A stretch of 64,000 nucleotides of DNA from Gyrodactylus bullatarudis (Eukaryota; Platyhelminthes; Monogenea; Gyrodactylidea; Gyrodactylidae). Shown here piece after piece: positions 13,301 to 28,300 of this stretch. Location: positions 176,455 to 240,454 of the forward strand of contig SSNU01000017.1 of assembly GCA_012064415.1 (NCBI GenBank). Reading direction: 5' to 3'. Each line of letters starts with the position of its first letter. The first letter of the stretch is position 1. Both the position numbers and the translations under genes were made by a program. The notes below the pieces were generated by a model. That model was not told the DNA's origin. It saw only the letters and a list, made by a program, of their open reading frames with translations, and made no database searches.

Positions 13301-16300
13301 GATGACAAGAATTTTTAAAATATATTTCGGGGGTAGAGAGAAGAGGAGTTAAATTTTCCACATCCATCTCTTTATGAATATGAATCTTACCAATCCGGTT
13401 GCCTACTTTTAACAAATGAAGGAAAATAATTCTTTTTATTATTATATGGTCATTTTTCATATTTCTCGCCAAAATCCCAATTTTTCGAACTCTGAACTGA
13501 AAATTTTTTATTGATTTGAAAGTGGGAGTGTAATTAAAAGAAGTATTTCATAATTGGAATTAGACAAGAAAATCAATGATGCTAAATCTACACGATCTAA
13601 TCGATAATTTAAAATCTCTCAAAAATAGTGGCACTTTCAATTCTAATCCTTAAAAAACTTCTTTTGATCACACTTCCACAATCAAATTGATAAAATGTTT
13701 CAGTTCAAAGTTCGAGAAAATGGGATTTTAGTGCCAAACGAAATTGGAAAATTATTTCTAATAAAAATAACAAGAAGCAGCTTTATAAAGAGTCTCTTGA
13801 AAAGGGGGCAAATTTCACTGAGGAATCTTGATTGACCTATGGTCATCCTACATCTCTTGACCAATTGACTACTCATATTGAAGCCTGAAACTCGAAAATT
13901 CATAGCGTGTTGTTTCCTCATCATTGATAAGATAACTCAAAATTGTCAAAACACAGCTAATTAAGCTGTCAAAAGACTCACTTTAAAGTTCTATTTATAA
14001 ATTTTCAAGATTCATGTTTAAGACATCTTTTCATGTTTCTTTCAATTTAGAAATGTAGAATGTATTATGTTCAGAGGATTTGGTTTAGACTCTCACGTCA
14101 TTTGATGTCGAATCTAAATCTACTATTGTTTCTTTTACATGACTGAATTATTCATTTTTTGAAGGAATTCTAATTTTATTTTTCAAATTAATAGGATCAT
14201 GCGTATAATGGCTCTGTACTTCAGAGGAAAAATTTGAAGTAAGTATTATAGATGTTACAATATGATTTTATAATAGGTTTTACTGATATTTTTACTGTGT
14301 CTACACATTCAAGAAACCTGATAGTCTAAAAGATTTGCTACAAAAATTCAGATTTTAACCAAACTAGGTGATATGAATCCGAAAAAACATCTTTATCTTT
14401 GTACATGGTATAGGTTCCTTTCAAATCATCAGAGTTCTTGAATGTGTAGCTAGATAATAAAACAATTCAATAGTAACAATCTTCGAGAAATTGTTAATTC
14501 AAAAGACAAGCTTTTTTTGTACTGGCTCAAGGTATATCCCAGTTTATTGATAAAAAATACTGATTAAAAGCTATATTAAGCCTAATTAAATTCTGTAAAG
14601 AATTGAAGTTGGCCAATTTATGAATTCAACTTTTGTGCTCAAATTTTTATCGATTCCAATAATTTAAAGTAATTTGATCAAGATTAAAGGAAGAATTCGA
14701 ATTTTTATGAAATTCACAGAAAAAAATCAATTTATTTATTGCGAAGGGGAATGACCTAAAATTTTAAGTTTTTTTGAAAATTTATAGTTTTTCTCAACGT
14801 CAAATTGGAATTCTTCGTCTAATCTTGATCCAAAATATCATTATCAAATTGCTTTAAATCTTTGCTTTAAAAAATTTGAGCTAAAAGGTCGAAAAAGTTA
14901 AAGCATTCTTAAAATTCCTAATTTTTGGCCGGATTCAATATTTTTCAGAAATTTATGAAACATCTCATGAAGCCATATCATCGTGAAATTCAAAATTAAA
15001 TTTTCTTGCCGGAATAAAAATTGATCAACTTTCTCTCTAGAGATTCGTTGAACAAGACCAGTTACGAAAGAAAGGTATGTTCTCTATTAATTTAAATTTA
15101 CCCTTAAATTTGGATCAAATCTTTTCAATTATCATCTAGAATATTTTAATCTTTAAGAACCATGAAAATATATCGAGCTTTTAGCTCCTGATGAAATAGA
15201 TTTTTATATAAGAAAAGTAATTCTATCTAAAGAAAATTTTCCCAGCGACTTCAGTCCATACCGAACCAGTCGTTAGTGAAATATCAGCAAGTATGCTTGA
15301 AAAAATATTAATTTTTAAAGCCCTGTGATCTAAACCGAAAAGATTTTATTCATGTGATAGATATTTTTTTTCCTTCAAGTCTTCAGATAATGTATACAAT
15401 GAATCTCGAAGACCGAAATCTCTAATAAATACTCTGGAAGGTGGTACGAGTGTTATCGCCAGTTCAAGAAATGCTTCGATTAATACAAATTTTTCCAATT
15501 CCGGATTCTTTCTTGACAAAATATTTGATAGTGAGTTACTTTTATTCTTTGCAATCTTGTATAGTGGTCGAATAATTATGAATATTTTGTCATCTTTATA
15601 CTCATTTTTGAATGATAAAATGAAATCATTAAAATATTCTGATATTTTTCTGAGTTCAATTTTCCATCAACAATGACTATAGGTAAGGTTCCTTTGGAAT
15701 AAATCGCTCCCCATACCATAATTGAAGCTCCACCGTGTACGCGATTCAGTATTTTCTTAGGAACGCCCCCTTGTGGACACCAGTGATAACTTAAACCATC
15801 AGGCCCTTCCAAATTAAACTTTTCATCATGAGTAAATATGACTTTGTCCCAATCAATTCTTTGACTCAATTTATACTTGATCCAATCAACTCGAAAACAG
15901 AATGTTTTGGAACTTTTTTTGACTTCCTCCAAGACATTTTCAATTTTTTTACATATTTTGAATGGTCCTTAAATTTGCATTCAGATCTAGCTTTGCTTTT
16001 GCCTGGTTGCAGTCCATAAAGTTTTTAGTAAGGAGTCTTTTTATCTGCCCTCTCTGAATGTTTGTAATTTTGGGTTTTCGGCCAGGCTTTTTTGAACTTT
16101 TATTGTAGGTTTTCTTGTTAAAAATTCTTGTAATTTTTGCAGGAGAGCATTCGAATCTTCGTGAGATTTCTCTATTTGAAATCCCAGTGTTTTTCATGGT
16201 TTCAATCGCTTTAAGTTCCTCACAATTGAAGCGACAATTATGATCGTACATCTTTCAGAAAGTCGATGTTTCTCCTGGTATATTCTTAAATTAGCTGATG

Positions 16301-19300
16301 AAATTATGAAATATAAACTTACAACTGATTTCGTTTTCAACTTCAATGAAAAATAGTATTTCTATTTGTACAGGGAAAGATGAAAAAAATTCATTCAGAT
16401 ATCAATTGATAGAGGATTTTATAATGTATCAAATGGTCTTGGTTTAAAAAATTTATCATTTTAAACAAGTCCACAGTTTAAAATAATCAATGTGTTTCGA
16501 CCACTATAAATGGACCATTATCCTACTATCCACTTACTAGTAGACTTCCTTTTCTAAATGTTCTTAATAAAGTTTAATCGAAAAACGTAAGTATGACCCA
16601 TCATATCTACTGTCTTTCGGATTCGATATGTTCATTTTTCAATATTTTCAAACCTCTGTCTAAACCTTTGGTTAGTTTAACAGATTTCCTGATGAGTAAA
16701 AGTTTGAATTGAAGTCCAAAAGTGAAAAAATTTTCATAGTTAAATTTTGGGCCATTGAAAGGGTTAACAAAAGGTCTTTTTGATAATGATAAAAGTTAAA
16801 AGATGAATGAAAATAATAATTTACAAATTATGAAAGAAATAGTAAAAGTTGACGAAAAATAGAATAAATGTAAGCTGAAAAAACACCAAAACTCTCCAAT
16901 AAATAGCAACAGTAGAGAGAAAAGTGAAAAAGCTTACATAGGCCAAGGTAGTTGAAGGTTATAGGAATAATTCTTTTGAACACATAAGTCTGGTTTAAAT
17001 AAATTTATGAAGAATTTCTCCTTCACCCAAACGTCTGTACTGTCATCACTCGGGTTTTTGTATAAAATTGAAAAATTCGAAATTGAAGCCTCATGCCCTT
17101 CCTGTCTAAGATGCCTAGTTATCACTGTATCTTTCTTAAGGTGATCGTTCCCTCTAAAAGGTCTTTATGAATAAAAATATTTTTATTTCTAAAAATGAGT
17201 CTAAATTATTTTATCAAGTATTTAAAAAGGAAGATGAAATTCAGAGGAAAAATGGAAAATCAACTAGCTTTGATACTAAATGTAAGCCAGATCCCAATAT
17301 TTCTCAGTTGAAAGCAATGAATAGATTCAGTTTGAGTAAGCACCAAGAATAAATTTTAGCACATTCACATTTACACCTTCTCCCTCTTTCATGTTAACAA
17401 GAGCCAAATTCCTCCTACTCAAATTTTCATCTCAATTAATTAATTATTTTTTCGGGGGGGACCTGTTTATATCATTTCTTCAAGTATTGAAATAGATTTT
17501 TAGATAAAAAGGAGCTGAAATAAAGATGAAAATTACAAAAAACTCAATACTTTTCTCCATGAGTTGTAGAAATTTTAAAAAAGTCTGCAAAAAAATCAAT
17601 TTAGCCAAATCTCTACATTTTCAATGTTTCAGTTCAATATTTAAAGCTGATATTTCGGATCATCATTAGATGAAAACTCGAAATTGGCCATAGAGGTTAA
17701 GAGAAACTCGCGATCTTCAAGAAAAAGTTAAAATTTTAAACGTTGGATAATTTTCCTAGATGAAAAAAAATTTAAAAATTCAAACTGCTCGATTCACCAC
17801 GAGAATGACGAGATTTAAAAGTATTTAATCGCTTCAAATTTCTGAATAGAAACTTTGAGCTCAAATGTTGAAAAACTGGGAAATCGGTGCATTTTCGAGA
17901 TTCCAAAGATGGCCAAATTTATTGGCTCATTTCACAATGTGGTCCAAGAAATATTTTTTCGTTTTCCTGACTGTCCGGAGAAAAATATTGAGCTTTTAGT
18001 AAAAAAAATTTAATTTATCATCTTCATGTCAACTATCTTGAGATTATTCTTTTAAGTCATATTAAAAGTCCAACCCGAATGATCCTCCAACTTTTATTTT
18101 TGATAAAAATCCCATTATAAACAACAGAGATATAAGAAAGATATCCTGTCTCTCTAACACAAAGAGAAAAAGGGTTTCGACACAGCCTTCAATAATTAAG
18201 TTTTTGAAAACTCAAAAATCTCTCAATTTGATGACAACTATGCGTCTAAAAGTTCATTCCCCTTCGACCTATTCACCTAGCTATAATTTAGATTGTTAGT
18301 GTTGGTTTACTGTATATATATCCTGAATAGTTTTTGGGTTAATATCTGGCATTATTAATCTAATTTTTTTCATTTATCTAGGTCATGAAGCGAATTTAGA
18401 GTCTGTAAAGAACGAGTGAGTAACCTTCAGGAATGTAAAGCTATTCTTGATGAGTTTGTTGATTTATGATATCTGAACTTTGAGTTGGTGCCATTTTTAC
18501 GAATTTTTGAACTTTTAAAGTGGATCATTACCAGGGCAACCCAAAATATGACTTAAAAATTCAAAAATATGACCATATAGTATTCCTTATTTTCCAAAAA
18601 AATATAACTTGAAATATGCTTTATGACTTACAAAACTGGCAAAAAATAAGAAAAATTTTAAAGTTGTATGTTTTATTTATTTAAATTTTTATCAAATTTC
18701 TAATATTTTCATCATCAAAAATTGTATATTTTTTGGAATTACCTTTCTTTCGACCATTCAGAATTAATACTTGAAAATTTATAAATTTCGATGACCCGAG
18801 ATCTGCTGGCGTTTCAATCAAAATTTTTAACAGTGTCCTAGTCTGATAGTTTCAAATAATTTTTTGGCTGATATTTCAAAAAAAAATGGCACCAACTCGA
18901 AATTTAAAGATTTATTTAATTTTTCTAAAACCGGTTAAAATTTGCCTTTGGATTTCAAAATTTCGTCATGTACTTTGACGTGGGTTCTTTTTAGAATTGA
19001 AGATCGCAACTTTATGGATACTGTACTCAAAGAGATAGAAATTGGAAATACCCTTTCGATATTTTCTGGAAAGAATCGATTCAAAAATCTCATGGAGGAG
19101 GAATCGTCAAGGAACTATGTCATGTCAAAGATTGATAAGAATCTCTCAACTAAATCAATGGACAGTCGCCTGCCAAATTATGTAATTTCTTTCTTCAAAT
19201 TTAATTTATTAAAATTTCTACTGATTTCCTTTGGGAAAAATATGAATTTTTATTCCTTGCGATCACGTATAATGAGCTAAAAGTTTTGCCAAACTAATAC

Positions 19301-22300
19301 AGTCAATAACAAAGAGAGAAACAAGAATAGTGGAATGACAAATCAGACGAAGCTTCTCAAAAATAGTGGAATGATATGGTGTATTCATACCCTCACACAC
19401 ATCCATGTGTTTGACTAAGAATCAGAGTCATATCTTATTTTTCATTATTTTGTATAAAATTGATAGAGAACTTTTTTCTATCTTCGATCAACTGATCAGG
19501 ATGAAAAAATTTTCTTCTTGGTCTGATCTAATTTCGGAGAGAAATTTAGTGTTGTTACTCTAAAACAGAAATTATATTTGTGTAAACTCTATTCTGGAAA
19601 AATTTCTCCCCTTCGATTTAACGTTAATTTTTGTTGCAAAAGAATAAAGGATATCTTGAAAACAGCAACAGATGAAAATCAATTTTGGAAGAAAAAAATA
19701 TTTTTGATCAGGATCAGATCTCAAAACGTTGATCACAAACGGGGTTTCTTTAATTTTCTCAGAAAGTTTAATCAACGAAATAAAAATCGACCCTTACTCA
19801 TGTCATCGACAAAGAAAAATAGGTCAGATCAAGAAGAAAATTTTTTCATCCTGACCAGTTGATCGAAGATAGAAAAAAGTACTCTATCAATTTTACACAA
19901 AATAATGAAAAATAAGATATAAACCTTGAAGAACATGTAAACTCTCTCGTTTTCTACTGTGTAATGTAAAAAAATTAACTTCAATTGCTAATTACTGGTT
20001 TCATTACATACGACTTAATCATAATTACCCTTCCTATACTTCAATGTTAAGATTCTGAGTCAAACACATGGATGTGTGTGAGGGTATGAAATTGCCTTAT
20101 ATACCTTCGAATACACCATATCATTCCAATATTTTTGAGAAGCTTCGTCTGATTTCTGAGAGAATAATTGCTATCCGCAATAGCATAAGATTCAGAGAAT
20201 TTTTTAACTAAGAATGCATATCTGCGAACCCAGAGCGGATGAAGCCCTCAGATAGAGATGAGTGCATTGTAAGAGTTTAAATGGGGAAAAAATGAATGAA
20301 GAAATCTATATTGGATACGTTCAATAGATAGACATTGGGAATTATTTAAATCAGGCAAGAGGGGGAAAGTGTAGTCGAAAAGCGGAAAGACCAGTGATTT
20401 GTAAGCTTTTAGTCTTACTTCACTGGACAAGGAGAATTTTTTAATAGAGTAAATAAATGAATTCATTCTAGATAAGTTTGACAATGGGTCTAATTTTAAA
20501 TTTGATGTTATACTGAAACCGAGGTCTGAAGTGAAGGAGACAATTTCTCCAGGAAGTAGAAGCGATTCCATGAGGGTTGCAGGGAGACCAGATGGGAGCA
20601 TTATTTTGCATTTATCTCTATTAATATAGAGCCCCATGGCCTCAAGGGAATCTTTAAGAAGTGAGAAGTTGTGATTTGTTTTAATAATGTTTAAAGCATT
20701 ATTTACTTTAAAGATGAATTTCAAATCATCAGCATATTTTAAAAGGACTCCCTCAATATCCTTAGAAGGGCGAAGCAAAGATTAAAAAGAAGAGGGCCGA
20801 TAGTTGATCCTTGGGGAACCCCAGAATTAATTTTAACAAGATTACTCGTGGTGCAGTTGAATGAAACATATTGCATTCTATTTACAAGGAAGTACATGGT
20901 TAAATTTATAATAAAAGGATTAATATCGAGTTCAATAAGTTTTTTTTAATATATGAAAATTTTAACTTATCAAAAGCCATGGAAATGTCAAGATAATGAA
21001 TTATGAGGAATGATTTGGAGTTTAGTAGAGGTAGGGAGAAATCCAGGCAAGTGAGCAAATTGCTTGAAGTGCTTTTATTAGGAAGGAAACCGTACTGGGA
21101 TGAATCAGGGAATTGCACTGGCAATGAGGATTTAATTTCAGTCGTTAAAAATCGGTCAATAATTGATAAAAAATATTCAGCGATGAGATCGGCCTGAGAT
21201 GAGAGAAGTCTGAATATTTTTTCTTCTTCGGAATAGGAGTAATTTTCACAATAAGCCAGTCGACAGGTAGGAAGCAATTGGAGATACAGCAGTTAAAGTA
21301 GTTACATAGATTGATAAGAAACGATCTTTGTCGTGTCAATTAACTGATTTTCTAAAATTAATCATTTTTTCAACATCCCTATCATTAACCCTGACTATTG
21401 AATTGAATTGAAAATTATATTTGGAATATGTGTATACTAACATATTATCGTCATAATGTAATTATTAGATTGTTCAATAGTGTTTTGAGAATTCAAGGGC
21501 AATTCGTTTGTCTATATTTTGTGCTTTTTTAGAAATAATATTATATATTGATGGAAGTCTGTCAAGTATATGAATTTTTTTCATTTTGTTAATAACTACA
21601 GGGTTCAGGCGCATTTTATTACTCCTCGTACGTGCATTAGGAGAAACTTTATTCCATAAAGTATTGATTCTTTTATCACATAGAATGATAGATCTGGCTA
21701 GTCTTCTATGGCGGAGCAGGTCAAGCTTTAGACTAGAATTCGGATGTTTGAATCGGAATATTCTAATGAACTTTTTCTGGATCATATCAAGGTTGACTGA
21801 GGAGCTAATAGAGGATGGGTTCCAAATGGCTGAACAATACTCAACAATGGGGCGAGCATAGAACTTGAAGAGACAAATTTTTAAAGCTGGGGTTCTCACT
21901 AGACGCAAAGATGAAAGATTATCTTTCAAAGATACTCAAAATTAATACTAAAGATTCTGAAGGAAATTTCTAGGTTGTTTCATCAATAATTTAGAATTCC
22001 AACTTTGACTAATAATAATTGTCCTACAGTCTCTTCTAGACCTTTCGGTACTGAGATAGTCAAGTACCTTCTTCAGTAAGATGAGACGCTTGTGTTTTCG
22101 ACTCTCTTCAATTTTAACTAAAAACCTTTGCATCACTATTGGTCCAGATCAGGAAAAAACATTCAAAATTGAATGAAAAATACTGAAAAAAAGTTTGGTT
22201 ATACAATTAAATCTACAGTTTGACGAATATTCATTCAAGATTCTATCATTGATCAAAAGAATTTCCCTATCGAACACAGAATCAGTTCATTACGTCAAAC

Positions 22301-25300
22301 ATGTTTCCTCTTGAAATTATCTTTTTTAAGTTATATTAATAGAGATAAATGCAAAATAATGCTCCCAGCTGGTCTCCCTGCAACCCTCCTTGAATCGCTT
22401 CTACTTCCTGGAGAAATTGTCTCCTTCACTTCAGATCTAGGTTTCGGTTTAAATTCAAAATTCAAAATTAATCCTCTTTCAAATATCCCTAAAATAAAAT
22501 CTATGATATTCGCAATCCTAAAATTTGCTAAAACCCCTAATTTAAGAATTAAAGCGTTTAAATCATTGGTACTATCCCATTTGGACTACATCTCACCATT
22601 GCTTATTAATTTAACCAATGACCAAGCAAGAGTAATCGAGAGAATACAAAGTGATTTTCTATATGCAATTTTCCCTGACTTAAACTCATACAATGCCCGC
22701 ATCTCATCGTCGGGTTTTAATCCATTATGGGTCCGCAGATATGCTTTTATTGTTAAACAATTTACTGAATCTTCGATTAAAATGGAACAATCCTATAACT
22801 TAAGAAATGCATCGTTTAAAAATAATTATCTTCTAACCTTTTACAACTATCTCAATTAAAAATATGACTTATCAAATTGCACAAATAAATATTCAATTAG
22901 ATGCATCATGACCCACATAAGATCTAAAATTGACTATACCAAAACACTTTTATATCCAGATCTTCATTATTGAGTTGCCACCAGAATAATTTTCGATTTA
23001 AATTTTCAGATTCAATTTGTCACATTCATTTACAAAGACTCCAAGATTTTAATTATTCATTATTTTATTTTACAGACTTTAATTAGATTCACAATGTATT
23101 TTTGTACATATTTTATCTTGAATTTCCTTTAAATACAGAATTGATTTCTAACAAAAAAAAACAAAATCTAGCAAGCTAAAAATCAAATCATCCTCATTTC
23201 TTTATACAGGAAATTGCCTCATGGAATAAATACAAAGCTTTGGAATGGCTTCTTAGTATCCTCATGCAAGGAATTAGCCAAAATTATTTCTCAAAAAAGA
23301 ACACTGGAGGTTCCGAGTTTTCCTGGTTAACTAGAGGTAAGTCAAACATTTTTAATTAACGTTGAGAGATGTACGGAGACATCGGTTTTAAGCTGAGTTA
23401 CCGATGTTAAGTTCATTTCAGAGAAGAAGAAAGAGAGGTGTAGAGGTGCTCTTCGATTCTATCCTCTAGACGTCTTTTGGTTTGGCCAATATACTCGGAT
23501 TTACAAGCGCAAGTAAACTTGTAAACTACATGGCTTATATTTGTTTTATCAATCGTGTCTTTTGCCTTGTTGGTAAACATTTTAGAAGTTTGGATGGTCA
23601 TTCGTAAGGTTCCTTCAGGGTAGGTTTGGGAAAAGACTTCATTTATCTTTCTTTGAATTAGTGTTGTTGCCTTATCCCCTTTGAAAGGTAGGTTCATGTA
23701 GACAGTTCCACCTTCATTCTCTTTGGGCTTTTTCCTAGGGGTGTACATCTGAGAGAGCCTATCGTTGATCAGTTCGATTGGGTAGTCGTTGTTGAGGAAT
23801 ATACAGATCAGTTTTTCCATCTCGTCTTCTCAGGTTGATTCTGAGACTATCCTTCGGGTTCTTTTCGCGAGGGCTGTCACTAGTCCTCGTTTTACTTTCA
23901 TGGGTACAAACGAGTTTTTTTTTTGGTTTGAAGTAGCGACATTTATTAAATAAAAATAAATAAAATAGATCTGTACAATGGAAAATTCTGAGCAGATAAT
24001 GAATGTTCATATATAGTTCTTCCTTCTAATGATGTATGACTACTAATGAAACTGCGAATGATGAATGATTCTGAGACTATCCTTCGGGTTCTTTTCGCGA
24101 GGGCTGTCACTAGTCCTCGTTTTACTTTCATGGGTACAAACGAGTTGAAATTCAGCATCCTGCCCGTAAACGTGTTTTTCCGGTGTATACGCCATGTGAT
24201 TGAGCCATCTGTGTTCTTTGTTAGCTTAAACTCGAGAAAAGGCAAACTGTTATCATTATGATGCTCCAACCTGGCAACAGGTTTGAGCCAATCAAAAATG
24301 AAAAAATAAGAACCAGTAATCTTTATTTCCTATTTTTGTTATAACCCTATATATATGGCATGTATCACACTGTTGAATTTTTCAATGAATTTTACCACTA
24401 AAACTGACTAAATCCCTATTTTAGACTTAAAACTTCTCAACTCTTGACTTTGATGTCCAAAATAAATCATTTTTGTAAAGTTTACCAGAGTTTATATTGC
24501 TAAAATCTTTCGAGAAAAACTCTTCTTATGTCAGAATTTGATTTTGAAGAGAAATTCAAAAATTTTAAAATACTAAATACAGTAAATCTAGTTCAATATT
24601 TCAAAATGATTCATAATCAAGATGCCTAATCTAATTTAATTTTCATTTGTTTCATTTATAGATAGCTCGAGCTGCATTGGTGGGCTAGCTAGTGCTTACG
24701 TTGTATTCGAAGTGGCCTATACTTATTTTGTCATGATCAATAATAAGAAATACAATAGTGTTTGGAACAAACAAAAGAGCCTTCGCCAGAAACCTGTGGA
24801 CATAGCAGGGGAAAATGTAAAAAAGGTTCGTCATACCCCTTTGATCATGATTAATAATCATTGATTATCGTTACTGGGAAAATTTAACTTGAAACCCGTA
24901 AAAATTTCGGTTGAGTTAGAGTTCAATATCGATTTTTACAGTAGAGAAATGATTTTCATCATCAGAATTTTTACAACAAGAAATAAATCTTTGAATACTT
25001 AGCCTATGTTTTGAAAGAAATTCTACGTTCTAATTAATCGAAGTTCTCTCTTAATGTTTCAACTATTTATGCTTCTTGAAAGGATTGTAAAACAGACTCT
25101 AATAACATGTATCTAATAACACAATATAGCGAGATAGAATTCATGATTTCTTCCTCAGTTCAAGTTCTCTTACAATTGTTTAATTTATGATATTATCCAA
25201 AGCTATGATAAGAACTAAGAACTTGTATGATAAGTTGATTTATATGAAGTTGGGAACCTATGATTTTTACAAAAGATTTCGATATATTTAATTTAAATCT

Positions 25301-28300
25301 CCTTTTGTGAACTTCAAAGCCGAAAATTTGAGGCCTTATTCCGTCCCCAAAAAAAATTCATGGGAGCCTTAAAAGCCTTTAAAATATGTCGTTCTAAGGT
25401 TAAATTGATTCAGTGGGAGAGTGAAAAAAGGTGTTTATAGGACCAAGATAAGAATATTCAAAAATTTTATCAATTTTTATGATAAAATTTATTAAAACTT
25501 AGGTCAATATTAGAATTCTCAGCCATAGATCATTTTTCACTACCAATTTTTTTGTAAAAATCCTAGATTTCCAGCTTCGTATTAATTAGCTTTACATTTA
25601 AATATGAAAGTAATAGAGACTTCCATTCAGGTTTGAGTAAATTCCTGAATAATCTCTGAGTTTTGAATACAATTTTCAATATCAATTTAATGTTGTACAT
25701 CGGAATTAACTAGTCTTCCCCTTACAGAAACAGAAAAATTAAAAAAAAACACTATCGATGATTCTTTAAGAAACTTCCTTTATGTGATTCGATATGTTTC
25801 ATAGTAAATTTTGATCATTTTCTCACTATATAATATCGAAAAAGGTTCCTATGATGCTTACAATCCCTGATTATAAGAAATTCTTGCGAAAATATTGAAA
25901 AGAAAAATATTGATTATTTTTTAATAAAAGTGAATCCTCATCTTCTCTTGTCAACTAGCTTTAGATTTCACTTTATTTGTCTGAAAGAATTACTAATTAT
26001 TTTCAATATATACTTGAGAACTCAATAAAAGTATTTATTTTTTTTCCAATAAAGAACTCAGTACCTGGAAATAATGACATGGTCAAATCAACGATCGCCT
26101 CTCTCGGTAAGTTTTGTTATTCCTTAATTTATTATTCCATTCATGTAATTGCCAATTAATTAATTAATTCCAATAGCAAGTTTCTAAATATTTTTAGGAA
26201 AACGGCTTAAAAAAATCATAAGTGAGCTCTTCTTCCTTGTAAGAAGATCAAGTTTGATTTCCCATTGTTTGAAATTCTAACTTTATCCACAAAGCAGGTT
26301 TGGAAAAGCTTTAATTCCAGTCATTTCTGCGTTTATTAGATCAGATGCATTCATCGGAACATCAATTTGGAACATAAACTGAAAAAGCTTCTCTAAATCA
26401 CCAAAAACATGATAATTATTATTGAAAATCTTACTTAACTGCTACTAACCCTTAAAGTTTCAGAGATTTTCTTTCATGACTTGGATTCAATCTAGTTTTT
26501 GCAAAAAATTTTCTTCAAAATCAGATTATCATAGATATGAAAATCTTAATTTGTAATGCGTCAATTACATTTTTGACTATAGTTATTTCATTTTTTACAT
26601 TTTTTTAAGAAATATTTTACTTTACTATAGTCAAATTCCAATTAAAATATTGAGATTTTTTTCCAAATATATTTTGACTATAGTTAATTTTGATTTTACA
26701 TTCTTAACTACACTTTTCTTCATTTTTACATTTTTGACTACACTTTATGTATTGAGAAAGAAAATATATTATAGAATTTTTATTCAATATGATTAATTCT
26801 ACATCTTCATATTTTGATTTTAGTCGTTTCAGCCTAGGTCGACCTCGTTTTCGAGTTGCCGTCAGGCTTAGAATTTCATTATCCTTAAGTAAATCCAAAT
26901 CCGGTAGAAATATTTTCGATGAATAATTTTTTTTCAGAGTGTCAGTCTTGTATATTCTTTCAATATGATCAGTCCAATTTATTTGGGAATAAATAGCTAC
27001 AGCGAAAAAATGTTTGCAAGGCGAACCAATAAAGTTTGCCTTGTTGCATGAGCATATCATTTCGCACAAATTAAAAATTTTGAGAATTTCAAATGATGGT
27101 GTATTCATTACATTAATTTAATTGAAAAAACGAATAATTATAATACCGAGTTTAACCAAATTCTATTTCCCATTAAATTAACGGCATAAATTGTAATAAC
27201 CCTAAAATAACCTTTGTGAGATCCTAGAAATTGTATAGTCAAAACTATAAAAAGTATAGTCAAATATTTTAATATGAGAGAAAGTGTAGTCAAAAATGTA
27301 ATTGACTCATTTGTAATCGTTCTTATCTTCACGCGTATTTTCCAGATGATGTTCTCACTCACTAAAGAGACAGTCAAAAAATAATTCTTTACGGGAGACT
27401 TACTTTCTTGAATGAATTTAATTAAAATTGTGCTGGAGTCTGCTCATAATTCCAAATCCTCCTAACAAACTTATATTTTTAATCAATTTCAAAGAAGGAA
27501 TAAAAATAAGAAAATCGAAGAAATCTCGAATCGATTATACAATTTGAATAAAACAATTTTAAGCCAAAAAATTGAGAAACCGATCAAAAAACAATTCTTT
27601 TCAGGTAATTCTTTGAGAAACACCACCTCACAGCTATTCTCGATGAATATGGGAAATGGTCTAAAATTTTCTGAAGATTTTTCGGAAACCGATTCATTTC
27701 ATTCTTTGCCGATTTGTGAAAAAACTCATAAAAAACTTTAATTTCCAGTTGGTCCGTTTTTTTCCATTTTTAAACTTTGTTGATATCAAATTCAATTTTT
27801 CAAAAGACCGTGAATTTGAACTGATCTTTGATTATCCTTATTTATTTATTTTCAAGCAGTAAAAATGATTGAAAAAAAGGAAGCAGTCTTTGGCACGATA
27901 ATAGAGTGTTTCCTAATATCTTTGTGCAATGGTGAAGTAAATTCATTGAAAATAGCTTTATTAGATTCAAAGAAAATTTTCCAAAATCAATCTTCACAAT
28001 GCACTGATTAGATAAATTTTTGAATTCTTCCGCAAATCGAATTGAAAAATATGTTAGACACTAAAAGGATCATCAGTGGTATCATTTCAAGAATTAAAAG
28101 AGTTAAATAACTGAATGAAAATGATCAACGTGTCACATATTTTAATTCATTATAGGAATATTTCCTTTGGACATGTTAATTTGTGTTGATTAATAAAAAA
28201 TTCCTCTTCTACCCATATAAATCTAATTGACATGAAGATGAGAATTTACTATTCTTACAAAAAATTCAATATTTTTCTCCGGATTGACAGAAAAAAGTAT

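Noticed and set aside
17167..17352. 61-codon plus-strand frame after the PLE fragment
   Set aside because: Lys/Ser/Asn-rich, no domain; the intron phases around it (1 to 1) are satisfied without it.
19572..19862. Two opposite-strand open frames of 67 and 94 codons
   Set aside because: They mirror each other because the region is a palindromic foldback; no domain.
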